Shown piece after piece: positions 1 through 3,524 of a stretch of DNA of 5,154 bases. The translations under genes and the position numbers were made by a program. Each line of letters starts with the position of its first letter. The stretch's first letter is position 1. The notes beneath the pieces were generated by a model. It worked only from the letters and a program-made list of their open reading frames with translations, did not search any database and was not told where the DNA came from. The stretch is from Armatimonadota bacterium (GTDB taxonomy: Bacteria; Armatimonadota; Fimbriimonadia; Fimbriimonadales; Fimbriimonadaceae): assembly GCA_023428805.1 (NCBI GenBank), contig JAEYWW010000349.1, positions 1 to 5,154 of the forward strand, given 5' to 3'.

Positions 1-125
1 AGGTCGAGCACTCCGACAGACCTGCACCTCTGGAGAGGTGCACCATTCCGTTGATCTGGCACGAGAGCGGCAGGCCGCCTCCTGCGGAAGTGAAAGCGGC
101 CATGTCTGACCGCACTCCAAGCAAA
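1..125 (+). other. Left-edge region without a recognisable gene, rich in hairpins
   Basis: No protein family is recognisable here. One plus-strand frame stays open from base 3 to a TGA at 138-140 (45 codons, no usable start in view), so the tail of a gene entering from the left is possible, but its translation resembles nothing I know and its stop lies inside a terminator-like stem. The stretch contains a near-perfect palindrome at 23-42 (9-bp arms, 2-nt centre), a 5-bp hairpin at 70-85 (GCAGG/CCTGC) and a 4-bp stem at 96-113 (GCGG/CCGC). The motif GCACTCC occurs at 8-14 and 112-118, with a related ACACTCC at 125-131. An untranslated leader or a structured RNA is as likely as coding sequence. 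No tRNA, rRNA, SRP RNA or familiar riboswitch consensus was seen. Confidence 0.3.
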
Positions 126-169
126 CACTCCCGAGGGTGAAGCCCACACCAAAACCTGGGAGTGCTTTT
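126..169 (+). terminator. Intrinsic-terminator-like stem upstream of the receiver-like gene
   Basis: CACTCCC (126-132) pairs with GGGAGTG (158-164). After a single unpaired G at 133, AGG (134-136) pairs with CCT (155-157), giving a 10-bp stem with one bulge. The 18-nt loop can form a further GTG/CAC pairing. The stem is followed by CTTTTA (165-170), a short U-tract on the plus strand. It ends 40 nt before the ATG at 210, so it either stops transcription from the left or acts as a leader attenuator. On the minus strand the following sequence is less T-rich. Confidence 0.5.
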
Positions 170-209
170 ACATGACAGTTAGGCAGGACCTGGAGCACAA
201 TGAACTGGA

Positions 210-551
210 ATGCGTGTTTTGGTGTTTGAAAACAACCTGATGTGGTCGGCAAGACTGCAGAAATCCCTCACGGCTCTCGGGCATGAGGCGGTGATTTACG
301 ACAGGCTGCCGGACGACATCCGGCCAGCCAGCGCGGCCATCATCAACCTGGGCATCGAAGAGTTTGCGGATCAGGCGTGGATCAACACGCTGAGGGAGAA
401 TGGCATCTACACCATCGGCCACGCGGGGCACAAGGAGAAGCCGCTGCTGCAACACGGCAAGGAAGCAGGGTGCGACCGCATCGTCAGCAACTCCCTCCTG
501 ACGTTCAAACTCGATCAGATTCTTGCGGAGATTCCCAAGCCTGCTGCTTGA
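210..551 (+). CDS. Receiver-like (pseudo-response-regulator) single-domain protein
   Basis: This is a 113-residue protein whose length and pattern fit one CheY-like receiver domain: a first strand (RVLVFE, 2-7), an amphipathic helix around 12-23, a hydrophobic third strand (AAIINLG, 42-48), a fourth strand (IYTIGHAGH, 66-74), and a final GCDR-IVSN-SLLTF segment (87-99) resembling the usual GADDYLVKPF region. The key chemistry appears absent: the phospho-acceptor Asp position is Asn46, the conserved Thr/Ser position is Ala72, the conserved Lys position is Asn94, and the acidic pair after strand 1 is reduced to E7-N8. If it is a receiver, it should be phosphorylation-independent. It has no output domain and no adjacent histidine kinase. 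The ATG has only a distant GGAG (192-195, 14 nt upstream), so the start is not certain; a TTG at 219 and a GTG at 222 are in frame. It runs convergently to the neighbouring minus-strand genes. Confidence 0.65.
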   Translation: MRVLVFENNLMWSARLQKSLTALGHEAVIYDRLPDDIRPASAAIINLGIEEFADQAWINTLRENGIYTIGHAGHKEKPLLQHGKEAGCDRIVSNSLLTFKLDQILAEIPKPAA

Positions 552-555
552 TGGA

Positions 556-602
556 ACACTTCTTGCGTGGCTTCGTCAATAGAAGTGTCAGTCCACGCAA
601 GA
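556..602. repeat. Nested inverted repeats just after the stop codon
   Basis: TCTTGCGTGG (561-570) and CCACGCAAGA (593-602) form a perfect 10-bp inverted repeat with a 22-nt spacer. A second perfect 8-bp pair, ACACTTCT (556-563) with AGAAGTGT (581-588), is interleaved with it. The two stems either compete or form an H-type pseudoknot using 564-570 with 593-599. It starts 5 nt after the stop of the receiver-like gene. There is no U-tract on either strand, so it is not a classical intrinsic terminator. Confidence 0.6.
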
Positions 603-627
603 TGCGGAAACTGCACCATCTCCTCCA

Positions 628-656
628 CAGGCCACTTGTCCCCATCAGGTGGCCTG
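628..656. terminator. Strong hairpin between convergent genes, possible terminator
   Basis: CAGGCCACTTG (628-638) pairs with CAGGTGGCCTG (646-656) over 11 bp with one G-U wobble and a 7-nt loop. It lies in the gap between the plus-strand gene ending at 551 and the minus-strand gene ending at 675, where a bidirectional transcription end is expected. On the plus strand it is followed by CTCCATTTATT, a weak T-rich run; on the minus strand there is no T-tract. The hairpin is clear; its terminator role is inferred from position. Confidence 0.5.
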
Positions 657-674
657 CTCCATTTATTCTCCCAC

Positions 675-944
675 TCAAGCCGAGTGATCCTGGTCAATCC
701 GCTCGCGGATATCGGGAATCGGAGGGCGGTCGTTATTGATTGCCAGGGCATTCAGTTTGTCATGAAGGTCTTCGAGGGAACGCTCAATGCGGTCGATGCG
801 ATGAGAAGTGTTATCCTGCAAGTTGTCCCTCTGTTGGTGAATAATCTCCGCCATTTTGCGCTGGTGGGCGGTCAAAAGAGCGACGATGGGAATCATCAGA
901 GCGGTGATGGGAATCATGATCCCGAGGATAGCGACGATATCCAT
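675..944 (-). CDS. Small membrane-anchored coiled-coil protein, unknown function
   Basis: This 89-residue protein has one N-terminal hydrophobic segment (about residues 3-25), followed by a charged, heptad-like stretch (about 28-68, with RKMAEIIHQQ, HRIDRIERSLEDLHDKL) and a polar tail. This suggests a single inner-membrane anchor with a cytoplasmic coiled coil able to self-associate. I do not recognise a named family. A good ribosome binding site (AAGAGGG, minus strand 957-951) lies 6 nt before the ATG, which supports the start. The gene begins 24 nt after the hisA stop, so it is probably the last gene of the his transcript. No histidine-pathway role is suggested by its sequence. The membrane segment contains a 21-bp tandem duplication (876-917). 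Confidence 0.7.
   Translation of the reverse strand: MDIVAILGIMIPITALMIPIVALLTAHQRKMAEIIHQQRDNLQDNTSHRIDRIERSLEDLHDKLNALAINNDRPPIPDIRERIDQDHSA
876..917 (-). repeat. 21-bp tandem duplication within a transmembrane segment
   Basis: On the minus strand two adjacent 21-nt units (917-897 and 896-876) differ at only three positions. They encode MIPITAL and MIPIVAL, residues 10-16 and 17-23 of the small membrane protein. The duplication is in frame and accounts for about a third of the hydrophobic segment, so the anchor was lengthened by a direct duplication. Confidence 0.75.
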
Positions 945-968
945 ATAAAGCCCTCTTACGCTCCCAGT

Positions 969-1685
969 TTATCCGGGTTGACCCGTCCCAAACAAATCGC
1001 CCAAATTCACCCGCCCTTCGTAGATCGCCTTCCCCACAACTACCCCCTGCACACCCGTCAGCCGCAACTTCTCTAGATCGTCTTGACAGGACACCCCTCC
1101 GCTGGCAATAACCCCTTCGCCCAACTCATGAACGCAGGCCGTCATCAACTGGAAATTCGGGCCGGACAACATCCCGTCTGTGGCTATGTCGGTGATGATG
1201 AACCAACGGCACCCCATCTCCTTGAACCTCCGCGCGAGCATCAAACCGTCCTCCCCGCCCTCGGTCCAGCCTTCGGTGGCAGCGCGTCCGTCCTTCATAT
1301 CGACTCCTGCAACCGCCCTCTCGCCGAGCGACTCGAAAACCTGAGCCGCCAAATCCAAATCGCGTGCGATGGCGGTCCCGAAGATCACACGTTCGGCCCC
1401 CGATTCCAAAATCACTCTTGCAGACTCGAGCGAACGAACGCCGCCGCCCGTCTGAATCCGCAGCTTCGTCGCCGCACGGATGCGCTCAAAGACCGCCGTA
1501 TTGACGGGCTTCCCCGCCCTCGCTCCGTCGAGGTCCACCAGATGCAGCCACTCCGAACCCGCATCTTCGAACGACTTTGCGGCATCCAAGGGGTCTTCGT
1601 AATAGGTGACCGACTCCGCATAATCACCCTGCGACAAGCGAACGCACTTGCCCCCCAACACATCGATCGCCGGGTAGATCACCAT
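969..1685 (-). CDS. hisA: ProFAR isomerase HisA (histidine biosynthesis)
   Basis: This is 1-(5-phosphoribosyl)-5-[(5-phosphoribosylamino)methylideneamino]imidazole-4-carboxamide isomerase. It carries out the Amadori rearrangement of ProFAR to PRFAR in the cytosol. The protein is 238 residues, typical for the family, and forms a TIM barrel. The N-terminal AIDVLGGKCVRL holds the catalytic Asp8. The second catalytic acid is Asp129 in GVDMKDGR, and Thr165 lies in the TDIATDGMLSGPN strand. Phosphate-binding glycine loops are visible at TGGGVR (79-84), ASGGV (194-198) and VVGKAIYEG (216-224). The ATG overlaps the hisH stop by 7 nt (1679-1685). GAGGAA (minus strand 1700-1695) lies 9 nt upstream inside hisH, so translation is probably coupled. 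A dual HisA/TrpF activity (PriA type) cannot be judged by eye. Confidence 0.97.
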   Translation of the reverse strand: MVIYPAIDVLGGKCVRLSQGDYAESVTYYEDPLDAAKSFEDAGSEWLHLVDLDGARAGKPVNTAVFERIRAATKLRIQTGGGVRSLESARVILESGAERVIFGTAIARDLDLAAQVFESLGERAVAGVDMKDGRAATEGWTEGGEDGLMLARRFKEMGCRWFIITDIATDGMLSGPNFQLMTACVHELGEGVIASGGVSCQDDLEKLRLTGVQGVVVGKAIYEGRVNLGDLFGTGQPG

Positions 1686-2266
1686 TCGACAAAATTCCTC
1701 AGGATGCGGAGGCCGACTTCCCCGCTTTTCTCGGGATGAAACTGCGTCCCCCAGACATTCCCCGCCTGCACGGCTGAAGCAAACCGGACCCCGTACTCAG
1801 TCCACGACGCGGCGTGTTCCGGCTGGCAGTCGGTATAGAACGAGTGGACGAAATAGACTTGGCTACCCTCCTCGATCCCGCGGAACAGTCCGTCATTCTG
1901 AGCGATTGCGAGCGAGGTCCAGCCCATGTGCGGAACCTTCAACCCGCGGTCTTTCGGCAGCTCGCGCACCCTCCCGGGAAGCAGGCCCAAACCCTCACAT
2001 TCGCGCACTTCCTCGCCGGATTCAAACAAAAGCTGCTGCCCGAGGCAGATTCCCATAACCAATTGTCCGGACTCGGCAAAGCGCCGAATCTCCGCCCGCA
2101 GGGGCAGAATCCGCTCCATCGCGGCGGGAAAAGCGCCGACTCCCGGGATCAGAAGCTTGTCGATGCCGGACAAATCCTGCTGAATCCGGCACGCGCCTCC
2201 CAGATGCTGAATGGCCTTCTCGACTGACCGGAGGTTGCCCATCCCGTAGTCGAGGATGCCGATCAA
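1679..2266 (-). CDS. hisH: Imidazole glycerol phosphate synthase, glutamine amidotransferase subunit HisH
   Basis: HisH hydrolyses glutamine and passes ammonia to HisF, which converts PRFAR to IGP and AICAR. It is a class I glutamine amidotransferase of 195 residues from the TTG chosen here. The nucleophile is Cys74 in MGICLGQQLLF. The other triad residues are His177 and Glu179 in GTQFHPEKSG. The N-terminus matches the family (IGILDYGMGNL), and an oxyanion-region PGVGAF follows at 41-46. The frame is open upstream to 2476, but no ATG or GTG fits near the conserved N-terminus. The TTG at 2266-2264 overlaps the hisB stop (TTGA) and has AAAGGGG 8 nt upstream (minus strand 2281-2275). No hisF is seen in this window. 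Confidence 0.95.
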   Translation of the reverse strand: MIGILDYGMGNLRSVEKAIQHLGGACRIQQDLSGIDKLLIPGVGAFPAAMERILPLRAEIRRFAESGQLVMGICLGQQLLFESGEEVRECEGLGLLPGRVRELPKDRGLKVPHMGWTSLAIAQNDGLFRGIEEGSQVYFVHSFYTDCQPEHAASWTEYGVRFASAVQAGNVWGTQFHPEKSGEVGLRILRNFVEW

Positions 2267-2868
2267 TCCAGAGACCCCTTTGTCGAGCTCGGGCCGTTGC
2301 GGTCCACCGGCTCGACCGCCATGCGAATCGCACAGCCGAATCCCTTGAACATCGCCTCGGCGACATGGTGGTCGTTTTCGCCGGCAATCTTTCGGATATG
2401 GAGGGTGATGCCCGCGTTCTGGGCGAAGGCGCGGAAGAACTCGTGGATGCACTCCGTCGCGAGCCCGCCGATCCATTCGCGCTTGAAATCCGCATCCATC
2501 ACCAGCAGTCCGCGCCCGCTCAGGTCCACCGCGACCAGGACGAGGGCTTCGTCCATCGGCAGATGAACGCTGGCGTAGCGGCGGAACGCCTTGTCATGAG
2601 CGATGGCCTGGCGGAAAGCCTGACCAAGGCAGATCCCGCAATCTTCGACCGTGTGGTGGTCGTCCACGTGCAGGTCGCCTTCGGCTTTCATTCCCAGGTC
2701 GATTTCGCCATGGAAGGCGAAGAGTTGAAGCATATGGTCGAAAAATCCGATGCCCGTTGCGATGTCCCGCCGGCTGCCCCCGTCCAGGTCCAGCACCACG
2801 CTGATCTTGGTTTCGTTCGTCTCCCGCTCAATTTCACCGTAGCGGATGCTCCCCGAGGGCTTGCTCAT
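2263..2868 (-). CDS. hisB: Imidazoleglycerol-phosphate dehydratase HisB (monofunctional)
   Basis: HisB dehydrates imidazole glycerol phosphate to imidazole acetol phosphate. It is a manganese enzyme that assembles as a 24-mer in this family. At 201 residues it is the monofunctional form, with no histidinol-phosphatase domain. Metal-binding motifs are intact: His45 in GFFDHML, DDHHTVED (69-76, with His71, His72, Glu75), His142 with Glu143, and GENDHHVAEAMFKGFG (163-178, with His167, His168, Glu171). Glu107 lies in PMDEALV. The ATG overlaps the stop of the upstream metallopeptidase-like gene (ATGA). No good Shine-Dalgarno precedes it; the bases before the start read AATAGACAGACC. This suggests translational coupling or a nearly leaderless transcript from the promoter at 2878-2905. 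The 3' end overlaps the hisH start. Confidence 0.97.
   Translation of the reverse strand: MSKPSGSIRYGEIERETNETKISVVLDLDGGSRRDIATGIGFFDHMLQLFAFHGEIDLGMKAEGDLHVDDHHTVEDCGICLGQAFRQAIAHDKAFRRYASVHLPMDEALVLVAVDLSGRGLLVMDADFKREWIGGLATECIHEFFRAFAQNAGITLHIRKIAGENDHHVAEAMFKGFGCAIRMAVEPVDRNGPSSTKGSLD
2275..2281 (-). promoter_or_regulatory. Ribosome binding site fixing the TTG start of hisH
   Basis: On the minus strand AAAGGGG lies 8 nt before the TTG at 2266, inside the 3' end of hisB. It is the best Shine-Dalgarno match near the conserved HisH N-terminus, and it supports a TTG start that overlaps the hisB stop over the longer upstream reading frame. Confidence 0.7.
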
Positions 2869-3521
2869 GGTCTGTCTATTGTAGCCTGAGTTCGTTGGAC
2901 CTCAATTGCGATGTCCCTCTGGCACTCTGTTGGCCCTGCCGTGTGCCCTTGGGCCGAACATACGTGCCCCCATCCTTCGCAGATTTCCTCCCATGTAAAG
3001 TCACCCCCCAACGGAGGCTTGACCCCTGCCTCCCTATAGAAATCATTTCGAGTTTTACGATCCTCGTTCTGCCGCTTTCGCCACCCACGGCGCACACGGA
3101 CGCATTCGGAGTCGTCATCGTGCAGAATGTAGCGCCCCCACTCAGCGTTAACCCATCGCCATACGATGTCGGCATACGGCACAAGGGTCCGCTCCTGCTC
3201 CCAAAATTCAGGCGGATGGCTCATCCAAATTCCCGGCTCAACTTCTCTCCGAGGCACAACAAGGTGCAGGTGTTCATGGATCAAAACATGACGCATGACT
3301 TGAATCGGCAGCCATGGCACATTGAAGATGGAGTGCAAGTAGATGCGGGGAGGATTGCTTTTCGTCTGAATGCACGCCAACGTTGCATGATCCATAATCA
3401 CCACTTCTGGAGCCACGAGCAACCCGTGCCCCACAATCTCCGCTGCTTCTCGATTGATCTGATCAAGGTCGAAGTCGAAGAGTGCCAACTCAAGCGAATC
3501 AAGTCCTCTTGCTTTCGCCAT
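2865..3521 (-). CDS. HExxH zinc-metallopeptidase-like protein next to the DNA methyltransferase
   Basis: This 218-residue protein is not assigned to a named family. The central segment has HVLIHEHLHLVV, in which HEHLH (82-86) fits the zincin HExxH motif with His82 and His86 as metal ligands and Glu83 as the catalytic acid/base. A third ligand is likely His102 in SHPPEFWEQE, as in SprT/YgjP/WLM-type peptidases, where a His followed by Phe-Trp comes shortly after the motif. A Lys/Arg-rich stretch follows (about 142-160). The C-terminal part has Cys181, His186, Cys188, His193 and Cys200, which could bind another metal. The gene starts 3 nt after the methyltransferase stop, with GAGGAG 6 nt before the ATG, so the two are almost certainly cotranscribed. 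Its stop overlaps the hisB ATG by 4 nt. Base composition is near 50% G+C in the lines counted, lower than the methyltransferase backbone. Peptidase activity is inferred. Confidence 0.75.
   Translation of the reverse strand: MAKARGLDSLELALFDFDLDQINREAAEIVGHGLLVAPEVVIMDHATLACIQTKSNPPRIYLHSIFNVPWLPIQVMRHVLIHEHLHLVVPRREVEPGIWMSHPPEFWEQERTLVPYADIVWRWVNAEWGRYILHDDDSECVRVRRGWRKRQNEDRKTRNDFYREAGVKPPLGGDFTWEEICEGWGHVCSAQGHTAGPTECQRDIAIEVQRTQATIDRP
2878..2905 (-). promoter_or_regulatory. Candidate sigma70-type promoter of the his genes
   Basis: On the minus strand TTGAGG (2905-2900) and TACAAT (2883-2878) are separated by 16 nt and match the -35 and -10 consensus at 4/6 and 5/6 positions. Transcription would start around 2871-2872, leaving only about 3 nt before the hisB ATG at 2868. 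It lies inside the 3' end of the metallopeptidase-like gene, and would let hisBHA be expressed independently of the cassette upstream. Confidence 0.45.
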
Positions 3522-3524
3522 CCA

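Noticed and set aside
133..150. Resemblance of GGTGAAGCCCAC to the SAM-I riboswitch core
   Set aside because: Only a few bases agree; the surrounding helices of that riboswitch are not present.
567..1076. 169-codon plus-strand frame
   Set aside because: It crosses the convergent intergenic hairpins, the small membrane gene and the end of hisA on the opposite strand, and has no recognisable content.
1083..1739. 218-codon plus-strand frame
   Set aside because: It is a shadow of hisA in the opposite strand; no recognisable domain and a composition typical of antisense GC-rich coding sequence.
2267..2476. Upstream extension of the hisH frame to an ATG at 2476
   Set aside because: The extra 70 residues overlap hisB in another frame and show no family similarity. 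The conserved HisH N-terminus begins at the TTG at 2266, which has a well-placed ribosome binding site.
2365..2889. 174-codon plus-strand frame
   Set aside because: It is antisense to hisB, whose metal-binding motifs leave no doubt about the coding strand.
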